NCBI GenBank assembly: GCA_019636335.1
Contig: JAHBXR010000002.1
Span: 186,001 to 250,000, forward strand
DNA from: Pirellulales bacterium
Lineage (GTDB): Bacteria > Planctomycetota > Planctomycetia > Pirellulales > JAEUIK01
Length of the DNA stretch: 64,000 nucleotides
Direction: 5' to 3'
Every line of letters begins with the position of its first letter. Position 1 is the first letter of the stretch. The position numbers were made by a program, and so were the translations under genes. Of this stretch, positions 1 through 8,408 are shown piece by piece. Below the pieces are notes generated by a model. The model ran no database searches and was not told the DNA's origin. It was given only the letters and a program-made list of their open reading frames with translations.

Positions 1-1134
1 GAAGACACTGAGGCGGAAGAAAAGATCCTGCCGAAAACGACCGGCCTCGACTTCGGCCCGCAGGTCGCGATTCGTGGCGGCGATGACCCGCACGTCGACG
101 CGCCGCGTTACGTCATCGCCGACACGCTCGATCTGACCTTCCTGCAGTACCCGCAAGAGCTTGCCTTGTAGTTCGAGCGGGATCTCTCCCACTTCGTCGA
201 GGAACAAGGTGCCGCGGTCGGCGAGCTGAAAGCGACCGGTGCGGTCTTTGACCGCGCCGGTGAACGAGCCTTTCACATGACCGAAGAACTCGCTCTCGAA
301 GAGATCGCGCGGAACGGCGGCGCAGTTCACTTTGACCAGGGGACGCTCGCGGCGTTGGCTCCGCTCGTGGATCGCCCGGGCCACCAGTTCCTTGCCCGTG
401 CCCGATTCGCCCAGAATCAAGACACTGGCCATCGTGGGAGCGACGAGCTCGATCTGCTCGAGCGTCTTGGCAAGTGCAGGGCTGCTCCCCACAATCTCGC
501 CGAAGGCGCGCGCCTCGTTGACTTCTTCGCGCAAGTAGAAGTTTTCTGATTCGAGCTGACGCCGTAAATGCTCGATCTCTTCGAAGGCCCTTGCGTTCGC
601 AATTGCCACTGCCGCCTGGTCGGCAAACAGTCGCAGCCAGTCGAAGTCGTGCTGCGTCAGTCGATCGCGGCTGAACAGGGCGAGCACACCCAGAATCTCG
701 CCGCGGAACATCAGCGGATGTCCGGCGAAGCTCTGGATGCCTTCCTCGTGCGCCCAGTGCTGGTCGACGATCCATTGCTGATCGGTGGAAGTGTCGGCCA
801 CGAGGATGGATTCGCCCGTGGCGCCGATTCTTCCCACCTTGCCGGTACCCAGCTCGATGTGCTGGCGTGCGCCATCGACGCGCGACCAATCGGCGTGGCG
901 ATGGTGGGCACAGGATGTGCCGGCACTGGCGGCCAGTGTGAGGTGGCGACCTGTTCTCGACCCCGTTGAGGATTCGTGGCCGTCGGCAACTTCTCCTGAC
1001 TGAAGCAACCAGATACGCGTCAGCGCGACGTTTGGCTGGGCGGCCAACTCGGTGACGATCCTTTGCAGCACATCGGGCAGGTAGCGTTCCTGGGCCACCG
1101 AGGTGGCGATCGCCTGTAGCGACACGGTATTCAC
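1..1134 (-). CDS. Sigma-54-dependent transcriptional activator with N-terminal GAF domain (partial)
   Basis: The minus strand reads open for 378 codons from a GTG at 1134 to the window edge, so the C-terminal part of the AAA+ domain and any Fis-type DNA-binding domain lie outside. Residues ~1-185 look like a GAF sensor (ending [15 protein letters not shown]); a short coiled-coil linker follows. The AAA+ domain has Walker A GESGTGKE, Walker [11 protein letters not shown] and the sigma-54 contact loop as GSFTGA rather than the usual GAFTGA. There is no receiver domain, so the input is probably a ligand or redox signal sensed by GAF (inference). It diverges from a PEP-CTERM gene with a sigma-54-type promoter between them. 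The start is uncertain; an in-frame TTG lies 45 bases upstream. Confidence 0.9.
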   Translation of the reverse strand, partial: MNTVSLQAIATSVAQERYLPDVLQRIVTELAAQPNVALTRIWLLQSGEVADGHESSTGSRTGRHLTLAASAGTSCAHHRHADWSRVDGARQHIELGTGKVGRIGATGESILVADTSTDQQWIVDQHWAHEEGIQSFAGHPLMFRGEILGVLALFSRDRLTQHDFDWLRLFADQAAVAIANARAFEEIEHLRRQLESENFYLREEVNEARAFGEIVGSSPALAKTLEQIELVAPTMASVLILGESGTGKELVARAIHERSQRRERPLVKVNCAAVPRDLFESEFFGHVKGSFTGAVKDRTGRFQLADRGTLFLDEVGEIPLELQGKLLRVLQEGQIERVGDDVTRRVDVRVIAATNRDLRAEVEAGRFRQDLFFRLSVF

Positions 1135-1158
1135 GGAGCGGTCAATTCGTTCGGTGTG

Positions 1159-1182
1159 ACGAAATTTCGTTGGAATCAACGA
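1159..1182. promoter_or_regulatory. Overlapping palindromes, candidate activator-binding (enhancer) site
   Basis: A perfect 12-base palindrome ACGAAATTTCGT (1159-1170) overlaps a 6+6 inverted repeat TCGTTG-GAAT-CAACGA (1167-1182). A related half-site TATTTCGTGG lies at 1201-1210. The site is ~100-120 bases upstream of the sigma-54 promoter match, the usual range for enhancer-binding proteins. That the neighbouring activator binds here is inference. Confidence 0.45.
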
Positions 1183-1277
1183 ACATCAAGCTAGTCGCGA
1201 TATTTCGTGGCGCCAAGGAGTCCAGCCAGCGCGCACCAAGCTGTTGCTACACCACAAGATCGAGCGACATGTATTGC

Positions 1278-1293
1278 TGGCACGCAGTGTGCA
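1278..1293 (+). promoter_or_regulatory. Sigma-54 (RpoN) promoter, -24/-12 elements
   Basis: The sequence TGGCACG-CAGT-GTGCA matches the consensus TGGCACG-N4-TTGCA at all but one position. The invariant GG (1279-1280) and GC (1291-1292) are separated by exactly 10 bases. It points towards the PEP-CTERM gene; a start near 1304 would leave a ~240-base leader. Confidence 0.6.
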
Positions 1294-1541
1294 AGAGAGA
1301 TGGTCGACTCCCGTGCTTCGCTCGTTCGAGGCACGCCTCTACCGCAGGGATAGCTAATGCCGCGCTAGGTCGACCGCTGCTTGGGCCACAACGGCCGCCA
1401 CAGGCGCTGTCTGACCAGTTCTAGTCCTCTCGGTCGTTCGGCGATCTCCGACCGAGATTCCCAAGGCTCGTTCGCATGGCTCCGGCGCGAATTCGCGCCG
1501 CCTGGCCTGCCCGCTTCACTCGATCAGAAAGGCGCTTCCGC

Positions 1542-2654
1542 ATGTCGTCCGTTTTTCGTGCCCGTTGGTGGCGAGGGCTCATGCTCGCCTGTTTGAACGT
1601 CGTGGGGCTTCTTACCTGGACCGTCGCGGCCGATGGCGCGGGGGTGGCCGACGTGGACTGGGACAGTCGTCCCATCCTTCAGCATCGTGACTTTCAGGCG
1701 GTGGATGCCAACGGACTGCGTACTTTTCCCACCACCGGTTTTCCGTACCGTCTGCGAGGCATCTTGCTGAACAACCCGGAAGACATGTTGGACAGCACCC
1801 CGGTGACGGGTCCGCTTCCGCCGTTCAATCTGGGCGCGCAGTGGCAGGTCTTCGTGCAGGCGGTCGAGCCGGGTGATTACGGGGGTACGGCCGTGTTCAT
1901 GGGGCAGCACTACGGCAATCTTCCTCAGAACTTCGAAGACGGCCAGCCCGATCCCGATCGAAGTTATTCGAATGCCGCCTGGTCGGCCGAGATGTTACGC
2001 GTGAACCAGGATCGCGCGACAGGTCATGTGTTCCGCGCGGGGGACTACGTCGAGATACGCGCGCAGGGCGCACTCGCGTTCGGCGGCAAGACAAACGTCA
2101 ACGAAGAGCATTTCATCGAGTCCGAGTTGGACTTCGAGTTGGCGCTGATCACACCGGGAGTAGGCTTGCCGACGCCGGTGCCGCTACTCTTGGCTGATCT
2201 TTGGGATGAGATCAACGATCGTGTGCTCTTCGATCCGAGCCGGCTCGCCGGAGGAGAACGCTACCAGGGCGAGCTCGTGCAGTTGATGTCGGTCCAGCGC
2301 ATCGACGATGGTTCGATTTGGGCGGCTGGAAATCGGGTGACGGTGGCGGACGTCGCTGGTCGCGAGTTCTCGCTCCACTTGGGGTTGAATCCCGAGTTCG
2401 GCACGATGTTGCCACCGGATGGGTTTTTCAACGCCGTCGGCATCTTCAATCAAGAAGCGTCGGGCGGACCCATGGGACCATCGGTCAACGGCTATGAGTT
2501 GTGGGTCATGGATCCCATGCAGATTTCTGCCGTACCAGAGCCGGGGACGTTCGTCGGCGCCACGGTGGGGCTCATCACTGTGACACTGTGGATTCGCCGA
2601 CGAGGGACGAAGCTCCACACCGTAGCGAGGCAATCGCGATGTTCAGCGGCATGA
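1542..2654 (+). CDS. PEP-CTERM sorting-domain protein
   Basis: The product is ~370 residues if ATG 1542 is used; an upstream in-frame ATG at 1476 would put 22 unlikely residues before the signal peptide. A hydrophobic signal (LMLACLNVVGLLTWTVAA) is followed by a soluble domain of unknown fold rich in Asp, Gly and Pro. The C-terminus is a textbook PEP-CTERM signal: VPEPGT, a hydrophobic stretch (FVGATVGLITVTLWI), then RRR. Such tails are recognised by exosortase, which transfers proteins to the cell surface or extracellular polymer. The function of the main domain is not recognised. The 3' end overlaps the DUF1559 gene, suggesting co-transcription, and the sigma-54 promoter upstream suggests control by the divergent activator. 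Confidence 0.85.
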   Translation: MSSVFRARWWRGLMLACLNVVGLLTWTVAADGAGVADVDWDSRPILQHRDFQAVDANGLRTFPTTGFPYRLRGILLNNPEDMLDSTPVTGPLPPFNLGAQWQVFVQAVEPGDYGGTAVFMGQHYGNLPQNFEDGQPDPDRSYSNAAWSAEMLRVNQDRATGHVFRAGDYVEIRAQGALAFGGKTNVNEEHFIESELDFELALITPGVGLPTPVPLLLADLWDEINDRVLFDPSRLAGGERYQGELVQLMSVQRIDDGSIWAAGNRVTVADVAGREFSLHLGLNPEFGTMLPPDGFFNAVGIFNQEASGGPMGPSVNGYELWVMDPMQISAVPEPGTFVGATVGLITVTLWIRRRGTKLHTVARQSRCSAA

Positions 2655-3625
2655 AGCCACATCGCCGTAGCGCGCTCACGCTCGTCGAATTGTTGGTTGT
2701 GATCGCCATCGTGAGCGCCTTGATGGCACTGCTGCTTCCCGCAGTCCAATCGGCACGCGAGGCGGGGCGACGTGCGCAGTGTGCGAACAACTTGCGACAG
2801 ATCGGTCTGGCCGTTCACCAGTACCACGAGGTGGTAGGAACATTTCCGCCAGGCAATGTGACGCACACCGCCGGTATCTGCTATGGCGGCGCGGCCGGAT
2901 CGGCGGGATACCCTTCACAGGACGGCGCCAATTGGTGTCTCGCCATACTACCGTTTCTCGAACAGCAACCGCTGTACAGGCAGTATGACTTCGACGACTT
3001 TAACGAGGCGCCTCAGAACCGGGTGGTGCGCGAAACACGCATTCCCGTCTTCGGTTGCGCGTCGGATGTGGGGCGCGATGAACTGGGTGTGCCTGGCAGT
3101 GGGCCGGCCGGCTCGTTCGCGCTGAACCTGCCCTATCGAGCCGGTTCTTACCGCGCCGTCAGTGGCCGCAGCGATGGCATACGTTTTCTGGATTCCGCCG
3201 AGTTGGGAGAATTCCCCCGCGCCAGCCGTGGCGCCATGCATACCGTTGGCGTGCTCGGCTTCAGCACCGAAAGCTTTGCTCACGTTCGGGACGGCACCTC
3301 GCAGACGCTGTTGGTCGGCGAGAGCATTACCCGAACCACGCCCTCGTTCCGTACATTCTGGGCCTATTCGTATGCGCACTACAGCCTGTCGGCCGTGACG
3401 CCACAGTCGCGGAGCCTGTGGGGAGACTACGAGGCGTGCAAGCAGGCGGGGGGGACCGGAACCTCATTGCCTTGTCGGCGCGGCTGGGGCAGCTATCACC
3501 CGGGCGTCCTGCCGTTCGTCTTTTGTGACGCATCGGTTCGCCCAATTTCAATCCAGATCGAGATGCAGGTGCTTGCAGCCATGGCAACCATTGACGGTGG
3601 TGAAACCATCGGCGAACTCCCCTGA
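2639..3625 (+). CDS. DUF1559 protein with prepilin-type N-terminal signal
   Basis: The ~328-residue product begins with a short basic leader and a type IV prepilin-like segment (ALTLVELLVVIAIVSALMALLLP) followed by AVQSAREAGRRAQCANNLRQIG, the hallmark of the DUF1559 family, which is hugely expanded in planctomycetes. The C-terminus retains the family pattern (FVFCDASVR, then GETIGELP). It is likely cleaved by a prepilin peptidase and exported by a type II secretion-like system. ATG 2639 has GAGG 8 bases upstream and overlaps the PEP-CTERM gene by 16 bases; ATG 2651, which forms an ATGA overlap with that gene's stop, is an alternative. The exact role of the family is unknown. Confidence 0.93.
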   Translation: MFSGMKPHRRSALTLVELLVVIAIVSALMALLLPAVQSAREAGRRAQCANNLRQIGLAVHQYHEVVGTFPPGNVTHTAGICYGGAAGSAGYPSQDGANWCLAILPFLEQQPLYRQYDFDDFNEAPQNRVVRETRIPVFGCASDVGRDELGVPGSGPAGSFALNLPYRAGSYRAVSGRSDGIRFLDSAELGEFPRASRGAMHTVGVLGFSTESFAHVRDGTSQTLLVGESITRTTPSFRTFWAYSYAHYSLSAVTPQSRSLWGDYEACKQAGGTGTSLPCRRGWGSYHPGVLPFVFCDASVRPISIQIEMQVLAAMATIDGGETIGELP

Positions 3626-3629
3626 ACGG

Positions 3630-5291
3630 CTAAGACGCCGGGCTGTTCTCGATCTGCACGGCCGCGCGGGCTCGTTCGTATTGCTCGTACGTGTAGATGT
3701 TCAGCAGCGGCACGTCGAGCGACCAGGGGCCGAGCTCGCGATCGCTCGGGCGGATCGTGTGCTGGTAGGCAGGTTGCTCGTGCGCGAGCAGCCAGCGGTC
3801 GAAGTCGCGCCAGCCACTGGGGCGTAGCTGGATGACGTACCAGCGGTAGCGGCCAGGATCTGCAGCGCGATAGCCTCGCCGGAGCGTTCCCCACTCGCGC
3901 AACAGGGCGAGGTTCTCTGGCGGCGCCGCGCCGAAGAGGATTTTTTCGTCCGGCGCCGTGTTCGCGTCGAGCCAGGCGAAGACGTGCCGGTCGAGACTAT
4001 CCCAGTAGTACGTGGGCTCCATGCCTAGCGCGGTCGCGCCGCGCAGGCCGCCGATCGCCAGGTTGTAGTACGACAGCTCCTGCGGCCAATACCAGGCGGT
4101 GCTCCCGGCGGCGGCGGCCAGCGGCAGAGCAAGCAGCGTGCGACGTAGGAGCAAGCGGCCGCGCGAGATCTCTAAGTCGCGCCGGGCAAATCGGCGCCAC
4201 AAGCGATCGAAACCGACTCCGGCCAGGCAGGCGAGGAAGGCAAAGCTCGGCAGGAAGAGACGAAGGCCGTCGTGGGGGGGCGCAAAGGGGGTCGCGCGGA
4301 CGAGCACGAGTGTTCCCCAGCAACCGACCAGGAGCCAGGTTTCGCGTTCCCCGCTCCGCGCGGCATGGCCGATGCCGACCAGGGCCAGCGCGAGCGTGCC
4401 TAGCGGTACGGCAATGGCCGTCCAAAGCAGGGTGTTGTACCAGGGGAGTGGATAATCGAGGTTGTGCATCCGGCCGAGAAACCACGTCGAAATGTTGTGC
4501 TGCGGCCGGTCGGCGCGCCCCGTGTTGAGGACCACGAACTCTTGAAAACCGCCGATCGGGTCGTGCCAGAGGGGCGGGTTCAAGAGCCAGAAGACCCCCA
4601 GCGCCAGGAGCATCCCGGCCAGGCTGGCCCGGATGCCGGCCCGGTCGCGCGTGACGAGCGACACCAGCAGAAACGCGAGCGGCGCGAACCAGCCAGGGGA
4701 CTTGCAGGCCAGTGTTGTGCCGAGCGCGACGCCAAAGGGGAGAAATCGCCAGCCGCCGCGACGCGCGGGTTCGAAGAATGCCCAGGCGATGAGCCAGCAG
4801 CTTGTGAGGGGCCCATCGAACGAGGCGTAATGCGCGTGCGCGAAAAGTCGCGGCATCGTCACGAGCGCCACACTGCCGGCAATCGCGGCTACTCGCGAAT
4901 AGTCCCCCGCCAGTCGCCACGCCGCACAGCCGACGGCGAGCGAGAAGAGCAGGATGGGGCCAAGCCGCGCGGCGGCAAGGGGGGGCAGCCAACGTTCTCC
5001 CAGCGCACGGCCGGCGGTGATCACGATGCCGTAAAACGCCGGATGCCCTTCGATGGTGGTCGTGTAGCGCCAATGTTCGCCGATGATCGTGGACGAGAAA
5101 GGATCGTCTTCTCCGGTTGTGGCCAGAGTAGCCCAGGCGGCGATGCCCTCGGCGCGGCGAATGGCATTGCCTTCGTCCCAGCTCATGGGCAGGGTATCGG
5201 CCGTCGCGATGAGGAGCGCGGCGCACGCGAGGCCACAGCCAACAGCGGTCGAGAACGCGGGGCGGAGGCTCGGTGCGGCGTGCGAATCCAT
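3630..5291 (-). CDS. Membrane glycosyltransferase, GT39/ArnT-like (GT-C fold)
   Basis: This 553-residue integral membrane protein has about ten hydrophobic segments and a periplasmic acidic motif MSWDEGN just after the first membrane helix. That Asp-Glu position matches the catalytic acidic residue of GT-C enzymes (protein O-mannosyltransferase, ArnT), which use polyprenyl-phosphate sugars. A soluble domain at ~430-553 carries no recognised motif. The acceptor cannot be told from sequence; cell-surface polysaccharide, lipid or protein are all possible. The gene converges with the DUF1559 gene (4 bases between stops) and lies downstream of the ExeA/kinase-like operon, in keeping with a surface-polymer role (inference). 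Confidence 0.75.
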   Translation of the reverse strand: MDSHAAPSLRPAFSTAVGCGLACAALLIATADTLPMSWDEGNAIRRAEGIAAWATLATTGEDDPFSSTIIGEHWRYTTTIEGHPAFYGIVITAGRALGERWLPPLAAARLGPILLFSLAVGCAAWRLAGDYSRVAAIAGSVALVTMPRLFAHAHYASFDGPLTSCWLIAWAFFEPARRGGWRFLPFGVALGTTLACKSPGWFAPLAFLLVSLVTRDRAGIRASLAGMLLALGVFWLLNPPLWHDPIGGFQEFVVLNTGRADRPQHNISTWFLGRMHNLDYPLPWYNTLLWTAIAVPLGTLALALVGIGHAARSGERETWLLVGCWGTLVLVRATPFAPPHDGLRLFLPSFAFLACLAGVGFDRLWRRFARRDLEISRGRLLLRRTLLALPLAAAAGSTAWYWPQELSYYNLAIGGLRGATALGMEPTYYWDSLDRHVFAWLDANTAPDEKILFGAAPPENLALLREWGTLRRGYRAADPGRYRWYVIQLRPSGWRDFDRWLLAHEQPAYQHTIRPSDRELGPWSLDVPLLNIYTYEQYERARAAVQIENSPAS

Positions 5292-5377
5292 ACGCCGATT
5301 CTACGCCACGGCAGCCACGGCCGCCGAGAGAGGGAAGCCGATGAGCCGTCGACTAAAAAAGCTGACGTCCACACGAA

Positions 5378-6199
5378 TCAGTCGGGGTTTACGGCCACGA
5401 GCTCTTGCGAGATGGTCTCGAGCTGCGAGGCGCCGATCGTGCGCAGCTCGTCGGCAAAGCCGATCAACAGCGCCAGATCGCACAGGCGATTCACGCGGCG
5501 AGGATTGCCCTGCGTGAGATGGTGGATCGTTTCCAGGGCCTCGCTGTCGAAGATGGGACGCGGAGCCCGGGCGGCCGTCAGGCGATGGCTCACGTAGCTG
5601 ATCGTTTCTTCCAGCGTCATGGGACGCAGCAGGCACTTCACGCCCAGCCGCTCGTCGAACTGTGGCATGCGCTCGAGCGCCGGCAAGAGCGAAGGCTGAC
5701 CGATGAGCAGCAGGTTCAAGTCGGGGCGCGAATCGGTCTCGAAATTCAAGAGCAGCCGTAGCGTCTCGAACACGCGGGGACCTTCGAGCAGGTGTGCCTC
5801 GTCGATCGCGACGACCGCGTGCCGCCCCGCGCGCGTGTTCTCCGCGAGGAAGGTGCGCAAGCGGCGGACGCTGCCGTCGATCGTGGTGCGGCCCGGCTCG
5901 GCGACCGGCGCGCCTAGCTCGTCGGCCAGGTAGGCGAGCAACTCGGCGGGGGCCATCTGCGGAAAGACGAGATGGACGAACGGGCTGTACTCTTCGGGCA
6001 GTTGCCGGCGCAGCAGGTGTACGAGCAACGTCTTGCCGAGGCCCGAGGCGCCGGCCAGCAGGGCGCCGCCGCGATCGTTCTCGATCGAGTAGCGCAGCTT
6101 GAGCAGGGCTCCCTGGTGTGACTCGCAGGGATAGTAGAAGTTCGGATCGGAGTTGTTCTCGAACGGCTTGTGGTCGAGCTGCCAGTAGGATTCGTACAT
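5378..6199 (-). CDS. ExeA/GspA-like AAA ATPase
   Basis: The 273-residue protein starts MYESYWQLDHKPFENNSDPNF in the usual manner of ExeA-family ATPases; an upstream in-frame ATG (6265) only adds unrelated residues inside the next gene. It has Walker A GASGLGKT (~47-54), Walker B AVVAIDEAH (~125) and a C-terminal winged-helix-like lid with GNPRRVNRLCD. Relatives include ExeA of type II secretion and the ATPase that accompanies exosortase/exopolysaccharide loci. The C-terminal peptidoglycan-binding domain of full-length ExeA is absent. It lies 29 bases behind the tyrosine-kinase-like gene, so they are probably co-transcribed. A role in exopolysaccharide or surface-protein assembly is inferred from family and context. 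Confidence 0.88.
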   Translation of the reverse strand: MYESYWQLDHKPFENNSDPNFYYPCESHQGALLKLRYSIENDRGGALLAGASGLGKTLLVHLLRRQLPEEYSPFVHLVFPQMAPAELLAYLADELGAPVAEPGRTTIDGSVRRLRTFLAENTRAGRHAVVAIDEAHLLEGPRVFETLRLLLNFETDSRPDLNLLLIGQPSLLPALERMPQFDERLGVKCLLRPMTLEETISYVSHRLTAARAPRPIFDSEALETIHHLTQGNPRRVNRLCDLALLIGFADELRTIGASQLETISQELVAVNPD

Positions 6200-6228
6200 G
6201 TTTCGACTCGCTAGGCGTTCGTGAACGA

Positions 6229-7536
6229 TCAGGCGGCGGGCACGAAGTTCTCGACCGTGCCCCACCAGGCCAGGCCGGCCCGATCGAGCGCCTCTTGCAG
6301 GCGCTCCGATTCTTGCTGCTTGGCGCGCATGTCCTGCACCAGGATGGCCACGTCGGCCAGGTTCACCAGGTGCGCGGTCAACTCGAAGCCGACGGCAGGG
6401 GCGGCATCGAGTGCCCCCGCGTCGATCAACACCAGGTCGTAATGTCGTCCCAACCGTGCGACATGATTAGCCAGGGCCGCCGCATCGAGACCCGCCGTGG
6501 GGGCATCGGAACGTTCGACCAGGGGCAACAGGCTCAAGCGATCGTCGCGCGATTCGACCAGGGCCTCGTCGACGGGGAGTCGCTCTTCGACGATCTCGCG
6601 CCAGCCACATTCGGGACGCATGCCCAGGCGCGCGGCAAGCTGCGGGTGTCGCCAATTGGCGTCGACGAGTACCACCGAGTGGCCATCGGCAGCCAGGCGG
6701 CGCGCGACGGCCAGGGCGATCGTCGTGCAGCCAGCGCCGCTGCACGTGCCGGTGAACACGACGCGGTTATGTCCGTCGTGGCCGGCCGCAACGAGCGCAT
6801 CGGCCAGCGACTCGAAGAGCCCTTCCGCATTGCGAATCAAGGTATCGCACATGGCGGGCCAGGCGAAACGCGGTACTTCGAAGGCGGCTGCCGGCGGCTC
6901 TTCCGAGGTCTCGCCAAACAGCCCGCCACGCTCGAACGACTCGGCGTCCCACGTTTCGTCCCACGACGATTCGCGGTAGAGCGACAGCGTGGGACGCGAG
7001 CGCGGATGCTGACCCGTGCCTTCGGCAGGCATGGCCTCCTCGACGTGGGGCGTGTCTTCGCCGAAAAACAACCTCATCGCGGCAGGTTGTGCGGTGGTCT
7101 CCTCGTGCGACGGCAGTTCCCCTGCGGGCGCCGTCGAGGCGAAGACCGCACTGGTCAGGTGCCCTTCGAAATCTTCTGCGACCGGTTCGCTCTCGGTTGT
7201 CGCCGGGGCGACCTCCTCGTTCGAAGCGAAATGGGTGTGCGGTGTCGGGATCGAACGTTGCCGGGCGACCGGACCATCGGCACGGAGAATGCGCGACTCG
7301 CCGCTCGTCCGCGGAAAGCCGTACAACTCTTCGATCGATGGCAGGTGCGGATCTTGGACGCCGGGTTCACCTGTGCCCGCGTCCGCGCAGCATTCCTCGG
7401 TCGTGTCGAGCACGGGGGGCGCGAAGTCTTCGGGCGCTACCGGCGCCGAGCACTCTAGAGCGTGCTGCGGCTCGGCGACGTGGGCCGTCCGTTCGCGATT
7501 GAAGGCTCGGATAAAAGCGCGGTCGAGTTTGCTCAT
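6229..7536 (-). CDS. Bacterial tyrosine kinase-like (CpsD/ParA-type) ATPase with altered P-loop
   Basis: The 435-residue protein has a long, acidic, low-complexity N-terminus (~1-225) and a C-terminal P-loop domain of the CpsD/BY-kinase family: VVLVDANWRHPQLAARLG (Walker A') and YDLVLIDAG (Walker B) are clear. The Walker A position reads GTCSGAGCTT, so the lysine that contacts the nucleotide phosphates is a cysteine. There is no tyrosine-rich C-terminal cluster as in true BY-kinases. It may bind nucleotide weakly or serve as a scaffold. It overlaps the upstream membrane-protein gene by ATGA and precedes an ExeA-like ATPase; a kinase of this type beside that ATPase is typical of exopolysaccharide loci. 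Confidence 0.8.
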   Translation of the reverse strand: MSKLDRAFIRAFNRERTAHVAEPQHALECSAPVAPEDFAPPVLDTTEECCADAGTGEPGVQDPHLPSIEELYGFPRTSGESRILRADGPVARQRSIPTPHTHFASNEEVAPATTESEPVAEDFEGHLTSAVFASTAPAGELPSHEETTAQPAAMRLFFGEDTPHVEEAMPAEGTGQHPRSRPTLSLYRESSWDETWDAESFERGGLFGETSEEPPAAAFEVPRFAWPAMCDTLIRNAEGLFESLADALVAAGHDGHNRVVFTGTCSGAGCTTIALAVARRLAADGHSVVLVDANWRHPQLAARLGMRPECGWREIVEERLPVDEALVESRDDRLSLLPLVERSDAPTAGLDAAALANHVARLGRHYDLVLIDAGALDAAPAVGFELTAHLVNLADVAILVQDMRAKQQESERLQEALDRAGLAWWGTVENFVPAA

Positions 7537-8408
7537 GGGGTCGGTTCCCCCGGCAGGACGGTGACATTGCCCGTGATGCGTGCCTGCGGCGGCTTCTCCG
7601 GGGCGAAGGTGGTCGGATAGGGGCGTGGAGTCTCGGGGCGCGTGGCGACGACTTCCGGCTCGCGAGGGGTCGTGGCTTGCCTGTTGGCGTTGGCCGCGGG
7701 CACCGTGTCCACCCCCGCCACGTTTGGAATCTCGGTGGTGGGGTAGTTTGGTATCGCCGACGGGGTGGTGGCCGTGGTCGGCAGGGCCGAGGCTGGCGTC
7801 CAGGCTGGGGCCTCTCCCTCGGTGGCGACCGTGCTATGGGCATCGGTCGAGGTGGGCATCGCCGGCAGCGGCGATTCGACCGGCACGGTCGTCACCGGTT
7901 GGGCGACCGTGTTCCAGTCCGGGGCCTCGATTGTAGGGGGCGCCCACGCCGGGGCGGCACCGAGCTGATCGGCGACCTTGGTATCGCTGCCCGTGAAGAA
8001 GAACGTGGCGGCGGTAGCGACGACCGCCGCGAGACCGGCGATCGCCACCTTCGGCTGCAGCAGGAACTGCGGCTGCCAGAGCAACGAGGCGTTGCGCACG
8101 ATGACGACCCGCAAGGTGGTACCGAAGTAGTGCTTCAGCCCGACGACTGCCCCCTGAGTAACGAAACGCTGGATGAGCTTCGGTTTCGCGGCCGGCTCGG
8201 CCGAGGTCGACGCGGTGGCCGCCACGATCGGAGCGGCCGCCGCACTCAGGGTCGGAGCGCTGAAATCTTGCAATTGAAGCCGCAGACGCGGACCACCGCG
8301 CCGAGCTCCTTCGCCGGGGAACGCCGCCGAGACGTTTTTCGGCGGACGGCGCTGTGGCGCCATCAGGCCCTCGCCGGTCGGCTCCGGCTCCCAAGGTGCG
8401 TGGCTCAT
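7533..8408 (-). CDS. Hypothetical single-pass membrane protein, Pro/Thr/Ala-rich
   Basis: From ATG 8408 (MSHAPWEPEP) the product is ~291 residues; longer frames upstream are not protein-like. One membrane segment (VAIAGLAAVVATAATFFFTG, ~120-140) separates a basic N-terminal region with QRPP and Arg/Pro runs from an extended Pro/Thr/Ala-rich C-terminus, probably periplasmic. No family is recognised. It is the first gene of the operon with the kinase-like and ExeA-like ATPases (ATGA overlap), so it may anchor or couple them to the envelope, much as Wzc-type membrane adaptors do for CpsD kinases (inference). Confidence 0.7.
   Translation of the reverse strand: MSHAPWEPEPTGEGLMAPQRRPPKNVSAAFPGEGARRGGPRLRLQLQDFSAPTLSAAAAPIVAATASTSAEPAAKPKLIQRFVTQGAVVGLKHYFGTTLRVVIVRNASLLWQPQFLLQPKVAIAGLAAVVATAATFFFTGSDTKVADQLGAAPAWAPPTIEAPDWNTVAQPVTTVPVESPLPAMPTSTDAHSTVATEGEAPAWTPASALPTTATTPSAIPNYPTTEIPNVAGVDTVPAANANRQATTPREPEVVATRPETPRPYPTTFAPEKPPQARITGNVTVLPGEPTP

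Larger units (their letters stand above)
1135..1541. other. Intergenic region between divergent genes, with regulatory sites
   Basis: This 407-base gap has no convincing gene; small frames such as one from 1170 to 1424 have no family resemblance. It holds two palindromes at 1159-1182 and a sigma-54 promoter match at 1278-1293, annotated separately. Confidence 0.6.

Noticed and set aside
1170..1424. 84-codon frame upstream of the PEP-CTERM gene
   Set aside because: It contains the sigma-54 promoter match, has no ribosome-binding site and no family resemblance.
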